Assembly: GCA_950295325.1 (NCBI GenBank)
Contig: OX485804.1
Coordinates: 14,384,001 to 14,448,000 of the forward strand
Direction: 5' to 3'
DNA length: 64,000 bases
Source of the DNA: Polytrichum commune
Lineage: Eukaryota > Streptophyta > Polytrichopsida > Polytrichales > Polytrichaceae
Part shown: positions 46,660-59,202 of the stretch, in pieces
Position numbering within the stretch: position 1 is the first letter of the stretch
Layout: every line of letters begins with the position of its first letter
Notes under the pieces: model-generated
Told to the model about the DNA's origin: nothing
Databases searched by the model: none
The model's input: the letters and a program-made list of their open reading frames with translations, nothing else
Program-made: the position numbers and the translations under genes

Positions 46660-48600
46660 AACTTCTTCATTGCAATACAAGGGTGGGTGGGTGGGAATTT
46701 CCATAATACTCTTTCTATTTTCATGGCATCTTCCTACTTGGTAACACAATAGCATTTTGCATAGTATAGTTGTTTGCAATCATGCTTATCTATGTGTTGT
46801 ATAACCTAGATATTTTGTGTTGTAACTCGCTTTGCTTTGCAAGACCATGTACCTTACTTAGGGTTTCCGCTATAACATGGTATCCAACAACAAATGTTTA
46901 AGTTTGACTGTCCCATACCTTTGAGGTTTAATCACCTATCTTTTTGCTTCACTACAAAGTACACATATCTACTCCACCACATGTATGGAGTACTTACAAA
47001 GGAAATGTCCCTAGTAACATCAACCGATAGAAATGCTTTAAATGTCATAATCACAGTACGTCCTCGTATTGAGAGTGTGACGGGCCTGCCTGACATGTGC
47101 CCATGCAACCAACCAACAAACATTTGAGGATTAGTTACGTACACGAGGTAAATAACATCATGACCCAGTTGTTATCCATGTCGCACACATATAAACAACA
47201 TCAAATGCATTGCAATATTCCAAATTATAACATTCATTGCAAAATGACATATGGGTGTTCAAACCTTATCTTTGGCCATGACTAGGTTACTCCAAGTAGA
47301 ATACTCTTCTTGGTGATTTGTCCTAGTTTCTCTCACTTTCCACACGTATCTACTACCGTACGTTAAGGGCAGCTTCGGCGCTCTCTTGCCGAATAATTAT
47401 TAAAAGTAAAAAAACAGTGTTCATCGGCAAAAAAAAAATTACTAAAAATTTCAGCATTTTAAATAGTTCAATAATGCAATTTCGGCATACATCCAAGAAG
47501 TTATTATCTAACAATAAACAAGGATGTTCATTCACGATTTCACAATTTGTGTGAAGAGTTTTACAAAAGATATAAATCTTTCACAATTTTGTGAAGAGTT
47601 GAGAATGCTCTGTGCTTTATACAAGTAGAGTGGAGTTGTGTTCAACAATGCATATGGGATATGTAAAGTTTGAGGTGAAGCACCTAGTTAGACTTCATTT
47701 TTATAACACGCATAACTTTTGCATAGAGTCTTCAAATGACATAAAATTTGTTGGAGGTGAAAGATTACTTGATTTCTAAACTTTTCTTAGAGCAACAAAA
47801 TTCCAAAAAAGTGATCTTCTATGCACAAATGAGCTCCGAAAAACTGTTATGAACGCATTTTAATTTTTTGATCTTTACACGGCTGCAATGTTTTGTCCAT
47901 ATCTTTCGCATAAAGACTTATTTTGACACAAAACTTGTTGGAGGTGGAAGATTACTTGATTTCTAAACTTTTCTTAGAGCAACAAAATTCCAAAAATGTT
48001 GATCTTCTATGCACAAATGAGCTCTAAAAAACTGTTATGAACGCATTTTAATTTTTTGATCTTTACACGGCTGCAATGTTTTGTCCATATCTTTTGCATA
48101 AAGACTTATTTTGACACAAAACTTGTTGGAGGTGGAAGATTACTTGATTTCTCAACTTTTGTTAGTTGGACAAAATTCTATAAAACTTCATCTTCTATGC
48201 TCAATTGGGCTCCAAAAATTTGTCTACAACACATTTGAAAAGCCTCACTTAGAGTCTTGCTACTTCTTAACCCATATTCTTTGTGGACTAATGTAAGTGA
48301 GCTTGATTACAAAAGGAGCACCTTCTCTCCTTCAAAATTCATATATGCTTCCAGTGTAAGTAAAATTCTAGTGAGAAGCTAAAATTTCTTACTTTTGGCA
48401 ATTTTGGCAATTAATTAATTCTATATTCGGCAAAAAATGTCAATATTTTTCCAAAATTTTCGGCGTCTATTTTTAGAATTATTTTGTGCCGAAGCTGCCC
48501 TTAACGTACGGTACTCTAGTGAGTATGCACAAAGTCACCTCACCTTGCGCTTGCATGAATGGTAAGAAAAGGAGGATTCTTTTAGGGTTAGGGGTTTATA
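46660..48600 (+). repeat. Repeat R4, copy 2, split by the TIR element
   Basis: Landmarks are GGGTGGGTGGGTGGGAATTT (46,681), ACATGTGCCCATGCAACCAA (47,093), GATTAGTTACGTACACGAGG (47,128) and TCTTTGGCCAT (47,268). The 1160-bp element at 47,354-48,513 interrupts it. R4-like DNA appears to resume with TAGTGAGTATGCACAAAGTC. Confidence 0.7.
47354..48513. mobile_element. Non-autonomous TIR transposon, 1160 bp, with internal 188-bp tandem repeats
   Basis: The ends are exact inverted repeats: TACCGTACGTTAAGGGCAGC, then TTCGGC, on the left and the same reversed on the right (GCCGAAGCTGCCCTTAACGT, then ACGGTA). If the outer TA is counted as target, the duplication is TA, as in Tc1/mariner-type elements; a longer duplication was not found. 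Subterminal CGGCAAAAA motifs occur at both ends. The interior is non-coding and made of almost three tandem units (about 47,725-47,912, 47,913-48,100 and 48,101-48,280), marked by TTGTTGGAGGTG(G/A)AAGAT, ATCTTCTATGCACAAATGAG and CACGGCTGCAATGTTTTGTC. Units 1 and 2 are nearly identical. It sits inside R4 copy 2 and is therefore younger than that array. Confidence 0.9.
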
Positions 48601-48889
48601 TTGGAGTTCTTACCTATGGTAAGTTTTTCCAAACCCTATTTTTAACCATGGGTTACAGACGTGATTCACAACTGTAATCATGGTTACTTTGCACCTTTCA
48701 TCTACATCCTCATTACATATTTGGTATGGAAAGTATGACCGTTTTCCATGTATGTATATGTAGGATCTCTTGATTGTATTGTCATCTATTTGTAAAGAAA
48801 ACAATTTTTAGTTGACTAATGTGAAAGTTTATAATCACAAAGTGTTTAATATCGTGGCCTTGAGAGCCGGGCATTTGCTTGAACATATT

Positions 48890-49770
48890 CTATGCTTACT
48901 TTCCAGCATAGTTCCTTCTTAGTACATCCTCTTGTTTAGAGGCCATATCATTCTATTACATATCTTTAAACCTTCCAAAACCCGGGAGGGTGGGTGGGAC
49001 CGTCCCTCTTCATCACAACATTGCAAGATTACTTCTAAGTATTTTCAAAATGTCTCTACTTGGTATGTGTCTAAAGCATTACTAAAACCTTTGAGTATTC
49101 ACACTACTAAGGTTGTAAGCTTCTCTACCCTTAAGTGAAATAATGCATAACATCTCCGATACATATCAAGTCACTATCAAACGAGTAGGTGCCTCTTATT
49201 CAAAAATAAATAAATAAATAAATAAATAATATATATATATATACTTCAAGTTTCATTCACAAGTAAAAGAGGCTTTGTAATAAGCCCTGCACACACAATA
49301 TTTATGCATGAACATGAAATACAAAACCTAAGATGGCCGTCCAAAATGTGAAGGGTCTACCTCACCTGTGCCCATGCCACCAACCAAATCCAAAGAGAGG
49401 GTTAGTAATGTACACGAGGTGAATAACAGCAGAACCCAACTGTTATCTATGTCACACAAATGAATACGGTAAAATAATGTGGTTTGTATCTAAGAATACT
49501 TAAAAATATTAAGTACTCTACCTGTTCTTTGGCCATTTGAGCTTAGTGTGTAACAATACTGAGGCCGGTAGTGTACACCGTCCACAAGTCCTCACTAACT
49601 TACACTAATCCGAGAAGTTACTTAGGGTAAAATTGCATAAGCGGTTTTAACCTTTGAAAGGAGGTCTCAAAGCTTCCCCACCCTTCATATATGATTAGGT
49701 AAAAGCCCTCATTAGTAGATCCTTATTGTGAGATCTATGGTTGAAAACGGTTAGGTAAACCATACTTAGC
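48890..49770 (+). repeat. Repeat R4, copy 3
   Basis: Landmarks are CGGGAGGGTGGGTGGGACCG (48,982), CCTGTGCCCATGCCACCAA (49,364), GGTTAGTAATGTACACGAGG (49,400), CTATGTCACACAAATG, TTCTTTGGCCATTTG, AGTCCTCACTA (49,588) and TTACTTAGGG (49,618). An AAAT-type microsatellite (49,205-49,245) has expanded between the first two landmarks. Confidence 0.8.
49205..49245 (+). repeat. (AAAT)n(AT)n microsatellite
   Basis: About six AAAT/AATA units followed by about eight AT units. Confidence 0.95.
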
Positions 49771-49841
49771 CCTAGAAAACTGAGTTCATTAGGGTTATGT
49801 TTTTTTACCAAATTTGTTCATCTATGGCACAATAAGAACAA

Positions 49842-49842
<1 letters not shown>

Positions 49843-49890
<48 letters not shown>

Positions 49891-49891
49891 T
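49843..49891 (+). repeat. Compound (GT)n(AT)n(AG)n microsatellite
   Basis: Three dinucleotide tracts in direct succession: about six GT, eleven AT and nine AG units. Confidence 0.95.
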
Positions 49892-51655
49892 TGTTTTTCA
49901 GTTGGTTTGTGAGTGGCATTAGACGTCGGATTAGTCTAGGTGAAGTCATTTGAGATGGATCAATCACAGACCTATAAGAGGCCATGGTTTTATGTTATAT
50001 GTTAAGAAGTACGTTGGTATATGACAATGTACCTTTAATACAATTTTTGATAATCTGACATTAGAATTAGTTGCAAAGACCTGGAATTAGTATAGCAAGA
50101 CAAATTTTGATTGAATCAACCACAATTTATAGGAGCACACCTTAACATGTATGAACGAAAGGTATGCAACAACTGCTCTTGCCTTTAAGTTAGGCCCCCA
50201 TCAATATTACCCAAGCTAAAACATGATCATTTATACTAAAGCAAAGATTATTTTTTTATTTATTAAACCCTTGGATTGCCCAAAGTGTTCTCAAGCACGT
50301 GGAAGCATGCTTTCTTGTTCTTCACCACATGTAAGGACGTCCTCTTTTCCCCTCTAGCAACACTTAAGGCCCTTCTCCACTTAATCCTTGATAGTGGGTT
50401 TTTAGTATGCCGATCCTAGGTGGATGTCTAGGTGGCAACATTTAAAGAAAAGAAAAAGAAAAAGAAAAAGTAACGTCCGTATCCATGTACCGGCATGAAT
50501 GTGAGCCCGTTAGCCTTATGTTGGTCATGATTGTTTGTGATGCAACCTAAGGTGTTATGCTTCCTTTGGGAGGTGGGCTTTAGCAACATTTAATACTTGG
50601 TTTTAGCTCAAGCAAATGCTGAACCTATATCCACTAGAAGATATCCCCCCCCCCCGCAGGCGGGCTAGTTTTATGTAGTAGTAGCTTAGCCACTACCCTT
50701 GACGCCCATTGGCCAACATTGTAATACGTGAAGTTTTATATTAAGTCGCCTCGCCATGTTAGTTGCTAACAACGGTGGCCCAAGATTACACTTAGGGTAA
50801 ATGGGAGGTAAACGGGATATAATCAGTGAAAGGTCATATTTGACAACCTATAATTGAGTGGTGTGGATCTAAATACAAACATCACAAAGGCGTAAGTTTC
50901 AAAGAGATTGGACTATGTGTTGAAAACTTGACAACCATTATAGGATCAACATACACACAATTGGAGGGATAAGGGACTCTACATGAACTATCTCTTTTAA
51001 ACACATGTCTTTTTGTTGTCCGTTTTCATATCCATATCTACCCACCTACCACTTAAATACATGCCTCAAGTTTATTGTTATGTTAGAATCACGGGTAGAT
51101 CACTTAGTGCATTTTAAAAATGATGTGCGGCATAATATAGAGAGGATTAAAATCATTTGAAATAAAAATTATAAAGGAATTCCAAATAGTGAAGGGGCCA
51201 TTAAATGTAGACAATCCCATTATAAGTAAGTTAGATGGACATAAAATGTGGGCCATTATTTTTTTGTAAAATTAATATAGGGGCTGAAGATAAGGATCCT
51301 AGAAGGTATGTTTAGTATGGTATGTAAATGGGTTTAGGACTCATGGGGATGGATGATAATTGGGATTTCCGTCTGTCCAAAATTACTTAAAAGGAATATA
51401 GAGTACAAAAAATTGCAGTGACTTGGACAATATAAGTAATGAAAGGGTGCAAACAAACGGGCCATTTTTTAAATTTAAGTAATTATAGGGAGGCTTTAAT
51501 TCAACCCTTGAAGGTAAATAGCCCCAAAACAAAAAAACGCTAGCCGCACGTGGTGCACAAAAATGCCTTAGAGTGATCTACCCGTGGTTAATTCAATGGA
51601 AAATTGCACAAACAATTCATAGGCAAGGTTATGTAAGGTAGAGTGAAGGTAGAAG
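49892..51655. other. Gene-free DNA
   Basis: No coding resemblance. An AAAAAG repeat lies at 50,440-50,470 and a C-run at 50,645. Confidence 0.45.
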
Positions 51656-51659
51656 GGTG

Positions 51660-51975
51660 TCAAATGGTTACTTGTTTTGATAAGCTCCTTCTTCTAGGAT
51701 ATGAAACAAATGATTGATACAAGATGGTTAGCAACCATCAATCAATTTCCTCATAATTTTGGAAGCTCATATGAATACCTTAACCATTATGAAAGTGAAC
51801 ATTCTCATAGTCATTTAATGGTCATATAGGTCCCCCTGAATTATGTTGACTATTGAGCCTATAATGGTTATCATGTTTTGAACATGTAATTCAATAAATC
51901 ACGAGCACGTGTTTTTTTGATGTTTGTTCTTGAAATCACACCTAATTACATGCCACTCAAATATTAATGTGCGAT
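51660..51975 (+). repeat. Dispersed repeat R3, copy 3
   Basis: Shows GGATATGAAACAAATG, TACAAGATGGTTAGC, TTTCCTCATAATTTTGGAAG, GTGAACATTCTCATAGTC, TTTAATGGTCATATAGGTCC, TATGTTGACTATTGAGCC and GCCACTCAAATATTAATG in the family order. Confidence 0.85.
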
Positions 51976-52396
51976 CAAGATACGTAACCGAATTAGACAT
52001 GTCTACTTTTTGAATGGATTTTAAAATAAGACTACGCGCAAAAAACACTCAAATTTTGATGATGTGAAAGCTTCTTTGGATAAAACCACAACATGTGGGA
52101 ATAGCCATTAAGTTCCTTAAACTTTTGAGGCTTGGGAACCAGTTCATCCAACCCGTTGTGTGAACTCACGGTGTGAAGAAACAGTCGAGAGTTTTATATA
52201 ACGATGATATGTTTTAGCTAGGATCGAGTGAGAAGAGACCTTTAGCTTAAATACTTTGTCACATGAGATCTCATCAAGTATATATTTTCTAAGATGCTTA
52301 TCTAGAGAGAAGCATCCTCTAAACCACTTAAGAATGTTATGGGCATCATAGACCCAAATTAACATAATGAGACCCAATCAAAAAAGAGGAAATGAA

Positions 52397-52548
52397 TCCA
52401 AATCTCAAGGAAGAGGTTGGCGGTTCGAATCCCGGCTGTGAAATCTCCTCTCTACTTGACATAAAACTTGTCAGGTGGTAAATTGCCTCATGTGCTTTGG
52501 TGTTGGCCTATCGGCCTTTTGTCTCAAAAAAGAAAAAAGAAAAAAAGA
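52397..52548 (+). mobile_element. tRNA-derived SINE, 5'-truncated, with 17-bp target duplication
   Basis: A pol III B-box GGTTCGAATCC (52,422) is followed by a CGGCTGTGAAATCTCC body ending CTATCGGCCTTTTGTCTC and an A-rich AAAAAAG tail. The flanks repeat AAAAAAGAGGAAATGAA at 52,380-52,396 and 52,549-52,565, a perfect 17-bp duplication. The A-box half is missing, so the copy is truncated at its 5' end. The intact duplication implies a fairly recent insertion. Confidence 0.85.
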
Positions 52549-53179
52549 AAAAAAGAGGAAATGAACAACCAATGTGATCTAAGTTACGGTCATGTCGCAC
52601 ATTATGCTACATGCCATCACTAAGTACCTAACCCATAAATATTATTCTTGAAATTTGCACTAGGCTCCTCGTCTTGGCCTCCACATCATGTGGTCAAGGA
52701 GTTGGTGCTTGAAAATTTAGTGTTTATCAAGGATCTCTTAACATTGCATTTCATACACGTGTAAGAATTCTTGACAAGAAATCATCGGATGACAATCAAG
52801 GTCAATGAATGGGAGATCACTCCACAAATAGAGTGGGATGAATATAAATTACTCCTTTGGTAAGATGAATTCACATAAGTGCAAACTCGATTTCATGAGT
52901 TTACAAATCAATTGAGCAATAGGTTCTACGAATTTCATTGGAATCATTAACCAAATTCGCTATATAGACAACCAATTTAACTTGAATTTTCAACCAATTT
53001 CACTACACGTTGAGAACAATTTCATGATTTAATACCCATATTTATAACTTCGCAAAATCAATCTCATGAACTGTTTAATTTTATTCCACGAAGAATGGTA
53101 CATCATGTATAAGATTATCCTAATCACTCCCCACAACTAGCTCTACCAAAATTTTGATTGACCTCTCTCTATCCAACCT

Positions 53180-53275
53180 TGAACCATGTTTGCAATGATT
53201 GATTGTGCATCACCAACAACCAGATGCTTGCAGTGGTTGATTGTGCATCACCAACAACTAGATGCCACACAACTG
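53180..53275 (+). repeat. Short direct repeat, about 43-bp unit, two copies
   Basis: TGATTGATTGTGCATCACCAACAAC-CAGATGC and its near copy GTGGTTGATTGTGCATCACC, then AACAACTAGATGC, lie in tandem. Confidence 0.8.
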
Positions 53276-53944
53276 GATACCGCACTCCAAACATGTTATG
53301 CGCTTTGCTCATGCAACCTACACTCTTCCCACAATCAAATCCACAACCACACTACACTGTCAACTTCACAAGATTGTGCATTCCAACTACATTAGGTTTT
53401 TGCTGCTTGCTTTGATGTACAATGATTAAAGACCCAATAAGAAATAGCATTGCTTGCTTCCGGCTTTGAGGTATTGTAATGAGAGACCAAATACAATTCG
53501 ACGACAAGGTTAGAGGCTTCGAGATAAACACAAAATGAAGAGAAACCAATGAACAACAACAAGGCAAAGAATGCGTAATGTGGAGGCGAGAAGTTGAGAT
53601 TACAAAAAGCATAAAGTGTGAAAACATTTGTGAAATTGGTTTGGAAGATTCATGAAATTGAGGTGTGCCACTTGTCAAGTCGGTTTAGAAGAATCATAAA
53701 CTAATTTTAGAATGTTCATGAAATTGGTAGAACACTTTGGTAACATTGGTTGGAAGGTTCATGAACTAGCTTTGAGTCTTCATGAGTTTTCACTTCTATG
53801 AAGTCATCTTACCAAAGGAGTATGTCCACCTCTTGCTCGCGGCAGGGATCAGAGGTGTGATTTAGGGTGGAATTTTGTACACCTCTTGGACCACCAATTG
53901 CTTTTCACCTCCAATATTGGATTTGCCACGGAATTTCTCACAAG

Positions 53945-54252
53945 GTCACCCCCGCCTCAACCCGAACCCCAAAACTTTCATATTGGATGACAATATAGGT
54001 CGGGGAAGGGCCACGTTCCCACTCCAATCTCAACCCCGACCTTGGTATCACAACAACCCAATATTGGATGCTAGTATAGGATGAGGTCAAACACATTCCC
54101 ACCCCAACCTCAACATGATGAATAGGATTGAGGTCGGCTTGAGTAGCCCCCTCCGACTTTAATTAAGGGCTTCCTATTGAAGTTGAGAATGTGGCCCTTC
54201 CCCAACCTATATTGTCATCCAATATTGAAGATTTGAGGATTGGGGTGACATA
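53945..54252. mobile_element. Foldback element, about 308 bp, with about 75-bp inverted arms
   Basis: The left arm holds ATATTGGATGACAATATAGG, then TCGGGGAAGGGCCACGTTC. The right arm holds its complement, GAATGTGGCCCTTCCCCAAC, then CTATATTGTCATCCAATAT. Outer edges GGTCACCCC / GGGGTGACA also pair. Non-coding. Confidence 0.8.
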
Positions 54253-54557
54253 AATTTACATAGCTCCTTGGATGTGTTGTGTGAGATCATGTATCACATG
54301 AGCATAATTTTCCTTAGATTTTGGGATCCCTCCATTTATGGGGAGCACTCATGTTGTGTAATGTGATCTTTCCGACATGCAATTGTAGATTCCAAGCTTT
54401 TTAAATCACAACCTTCTTCTTTGAAAAAACCCATCATGTAGCTACTTAGTAATGTTATGGATGTTAGAGCGGCCTTTGCTTTGAGCTATAGGACATGCTA
54501 GGATACCGAACCAAAGTTGGAGGGGAAGAGGAAGGGGGGATTCAAGACCCAATGAAT

Positions 54558-55310
54558 GGTGAGAATCAACTGCTAGTTTCATGTGAACCGGTTGAGTTTG
54601 AGAAATAACTAGTTGAAGTTCAAGACATGCATGTGTGTGTGTGTGTGTGTCCCCCCCCCCCTTCCCCTCTGCACAAATTGAAAATGAGTCAATTGCAAGG
54701 AAAAAATACAACCACATTGAGAGAAGCCACGCAAAACCGAGAGGACTCAAGAAATAATGCCCATTTGAGGCCTAACTTTCTAAGTAATTACTAAATTGCT
54801 ACAAGTAGTCGTAAGACCTTTGATACACCAAATTGTGCCATATTCTCTTAGAACATTATGATAGGCAACGTCCGGAGCCCTTTCCAAGTCATCGAGCATA
54901 CGTTGCCATTCAAGTCTATCCTAGTCAAAAAAAGGATCCCATACGATGGGTGTTTTCACCACTTGCCATTGGACCGCATTAAAATCTTAATCATTCCAAT
55001 GAAACCATACAATCCACATGAGACCACTCCTAAAAAAAACCGAATGAGACTTGAACATTTTAGTGGTTTGATGAGGGGCTTATCAAAGAGACATTGCATC
55101 ATTGAAAAGGATTTCGATGACCAAAGTCACCTCTTTGGACAAGTTCATGACTGTAAGAAAACTATCGATCATCATAGATAAGCATGTGGAATATGCCTCA
55201 ACTTAACAAAGAAAAGCGCAAGACCACAACATGTAACCGGTTGGACTTCAAAACACTAGGGTTTTGGTAGATTGTGCCCCAAAACCTCCTTGGACAGTGG
55301 TTCTAGGTCC
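54558..55310 (+). repeat. Dispersed repeat R2, copy 4, split by about 540 bp
   Basis: The 5' part (54,558-54,640: GAACCGGTTGAGTTTGAGAA, AGTTGAAGTTCAAGAC) and the 3' part (about 55,195-55,310: ACAACATGTAACCGGTTGGA, CACTAGGGTTTTGG, TTGGACAGTGG) are separated by a (GT)n(C)11 tract and unrelated DNA. The intervening stretch has an open frame of 107 codons with no known domain. Confidence 0.75.
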
Positions 55311-58300
55311 TCGGTACCTTGGTAAGATTGGTGGGGCCCCAGTCTTATTACCTCGTAAGCAATGCTGATGTCATCCTGGGAACAACCAATGGTCCACCTG
55401 AATCCACCAGAATGTACCCACCCTGTTCATTCTGGGCACCAAATTTAGGGTTGTTTATTGAGTGGACCTCCAGTTTTGATGCCGGCTTCTGGCATCGCCG
55501 AAAGTGTTGATGAATAAGCTTTCGCTTTTGATGGCCTGGTATATGTCATCTTCTCATATTTCATCGTAAAGGTCACACTCCTCCAACACACAACGTTTTC
55601 CGGCTTAAAATGCAACGGAAAAAAAATTAAAAAAATTAATGTATCGTATATGAAGTTTCATCCATCTGGATGAATGGCGTTGAAAATCATCTCAACGAAG
55701 TCAATAATATACCCAGCCGGCATTCTCCATCGTACAATACCAGTGTTGCTTTGGTATCATTTGTGACCTTTTCGTGTATACCATTCGTGTGTCTATAATG
55801 AGACTTTCACATTTGTTTCATACCACTAGGGTATGTGTATTTCATGGTAACTTTGTTTTCAAAATCATTAGGGTCTATATACCATGCAAGAAACATCGTA
55901 GTTAGGCAAAACCGTATGAATATCAATAAGGTTTAGATGATTGACCAAAATATTGGATGGGGTATGCAAAGATTCTCTCACTTTGACAAACCCGACAAAT
56001 ATCAGTATTTTATAAGTGTTATAATTTTAACATATGTGATTTTTTAAAATTTAGACGTTGATTTTGATATCATGCAAAGGTTTATTGGACATGATTGATG
56101 TGATACTTGCTATTGTAATAATAATGGATCTCACTAGAAAGGAAACTTGTCCATTTCAATCATTCGTTGCTACTTTTCTTTTGCAACTCATGGTGTGAAA
56201 ATGAATTGAAATTGAATTTGATTGTCAGTTGGATTTTTTGGTCGAATGGCAATAGAAAACCTCCAATGGTCAACCAAAATGATTCATTTTATACATTATA
56301 TTGCCGTGAGTTGCGATGCATAAGTTGTCGGGGCCTCGCCAAACATGATCACCTTGTTGAGGAGTGTTATGTTGTTAACTATTATAGGTTCAATAGCAAG
56401 AAGAAATAGAGTCTTAAATATTGGGTGACCGCCGGAGGGGCGGGGGGTACTCTAATTCAAGAAGAAAGAGGATCTTAAACAATGTTGGTGATATCATCTT
56501 TCTTTTCATACCGTTTGGGTATTTATAACGAGGATTTCATCATTTTTAATGCCAATCGCTGATATCGTTGATATCCTATCCAAAATTTACTTATTTTTCA
56601 AGTTCACCCTTGAAATTGGTTGAATACCTTTTTGTTGTTGAAGATTTAGGTTCAAATACAATGGTTGAGTGTTGTGTAATGCAACTACGTGCTTGACATT
56701 TTGTTCATCCATGTCCCATGCGAGTGAATTTATACTCTATCCTTGATAGAAGACATCGTACTGACACAAAACCCTAGATATTAATATATGATTATAAGAC
56801 TTGGTGAGGATTGTAGAGGTTGTGCACGTGTGTGGTAGATGAAGCCCTTGCGTCCTTTAAGGCACATATTCAACTCTTAGATTGGCCCACAATTCATAGA
56901 AGAATCTCGAAACAAAAAAATTCTGTATATAAATGCAATCCCACTATTCCGCATCTTTGGCCTCAATCAACCATTCAAATAATAACTAACCAAAAAAATC
57001 TCTATGATTGAGATATAAGCCAAATCATAAGGCAACAAGTGGAGGCGAGACACATATTGGGTTCATGCAAATTCCAAACAAAATTAGCAAGGTTTGAATT
57101 AAACTAGAAGTGTATACACACAAGTCCATTTAAGGGTCAATAAAATATCATTTGGAATAGTTAGACCAAGATCAAGGATCTAAGTTCATTCTCAAAGGAT
57201 CGGAGCCTCTCAAATAAAAATCAACCTTGATTCAAGGTAGGTTTTGGACTGATTCAATTTGCATCTCCGCATATGGACGGTCTCAAGGAAGTCAAAGGCA
57301 AACCAACTGTACCGATGCAACATGATTTCATTCCCTAATAACTTACCTTCTAGTCTAATATCCTCCACTCTTTAGACAAACAACAATGAATATGCTTGTT
57401 GCACATTCAAGTAGTATAGTTAACGTTAAAAACACAAATATCCACATAAATATCAGAAACTGCACCCCGAACATGTGTTAGTGCCCATGATGTGGGTCCA
57501 TTAGTATTGTATCCCATCTTACCTTATTCATGTTGAAGGTCGAGTCTATAAGATACGGCTTTCTAATAGCTTCATGCAACCTACACCAATACACACCTAT
57601 GTATAGTCTTTGTGTAAGGCCAACAAGTTGGGCTAGAGCTTTTTGGCGTTTGCGGAAGCTCGTCTATTTGGGAGGGTGAAAACATAACAAACATTTTGTA
57701 CACAATTTCTTTTTATGATTTTTTGTGAGTTGACTCCAAAAATGGCACCATAGGTCCTAAGATGGTATGATAGGACTTGGCTGGAATTGACTTGATCCTT
57801 AACTTATGAGGACCTTGATTTTGTTACACATGACAAATCCTTCATCGATGATAAATTAGATTGGGTTTACACTAGGGTCCATGACAAAAGAAACCCTAGT
57901 AAAATCAAGCAATCATATCGCCCAAGACCAAAATTTATGGTTTACAAAGAGTTATAAGGATCCTAGTTCAAGGTATGAAAAATTGAAGCGGTGCATATGT
58001 GGCACCACTATTCCACCCAAATCTCAGCCTGCCCCACACAAAAAAATACTCCACCTAGTTTGAGAAACCAATTCCCGAAAGTAAGGCCATTAAACAATGT
58101 CTTGAACCCCAAGTTTCTTAACCTCATACCCTATTGCAAACCCAACCTAACTTCACATAGGCACCACAAAGCTCCAACCATGCCAAATGGTCTCAACAAA
58201 AAGCAAGGTCCAATTGTCTTGCCGAACATAGTAGGTGCTAGGTGCTAGTCAAACTGTTGGATTTGTAGTTTAAAACTTATTGCTACTCGTTATAGTTTAA

Positions 58301-59200
58301 ATAAGCTATTTCATTTTACAAAATGTCTTTCCACATGGCAATCTTACATTTGTTGAAACCCACCTTTAGTCCCACATGGAGAGAGAAATGTGTGGCGACA
58401 AAGAAAAGTTGAAATAGGGAGCACCTTCTACAAGAAAATGGGCATGACCCTAGTCTACGAAGGAGGCACATGCTAAGTAACACACATGAGCTTGAAGAGC
58501 TGACATTTGGTTTTTGGGCACATTAAATGGTGAATTAAAACGTCCAATTAAAATCCCACCCTAAACCAACACCCTAAAACATAGCACAATACGTGCATGT
58601 TGTTTCCATGAATGTCCACCTCGTGAACATCGAGGTTCCGTGTTGGTTTTGGGTCATTGAACAATGAAACTTCAAACCTTTCTAACTTCCGCGTACAAAC
58701 ATGAAAAAAGTGCACTTTAATGCGTTGGAATCTCATGTCAATAGTGAACGAGAATGAAAATGACCTAACACTTTAAAGATAAAATAACTATATATATGCT
58801 CACCGCTTAAAGTCACAATTTTCTCCCGTACATCGTTGGTGGTTGTTTTGTGGGTGTGACATGTTGTTGGAATATTCATCTAATCCACTAACCTTTCAAG
58901 TATATGTATGAATTTCATCACCACCATTTCTCATCCAAGATTGCAATCTACCATACCTTGTTCATATATCGAAGTAAGCCGTATTGGCCCAATCTATTAC
59001 CCATATGACCTCATCGAGCTCAACCTCGTGATTGGTACTCACATGTGATATATATAAATTTACATTTGATATTTCTAGGTAAGAGATACACTACAACGTC
59101 ATGATGAAATAACACGAGAATATGCTTATATTTGGTTCCTTAAATTAGATTAAGAGTATGTATGTTAGTTGATGGATTTGAGTCACGATTTTTGTAAACA
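55311..59200. other. Gene-free DNA
   Basis: No coding resemblance is supportable. Weak direct similarity exists between about 55,735-55,930 and 56,500-56,790 (TCTATAATGAGACTTTCA / TTTATAACGAGGATTTCA; ACATCGTA-T-GGCAAAACC / ACATCGTACTGACACAAAACC), suggesting an old dispersed repeat. Confidence 0.45.
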
Positions 59201-59202
59201 AT

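Noticed and set aside
52405-52450. Possible tRNA gene from GGTTCGAATCC
   Set aside because: No acceptor stem, D arm or anticodon arm can be formed upstream; the target duplication and A-rich tail identify a SINE fragment.
54858-55181. 107-codon frame inside the split R2 copy as a possible transposon protein
   Set aside because: No RNase H, integrase, reverse transcriptase or DDE-type motif can be seen, and it lies in low-complexity surroundings.
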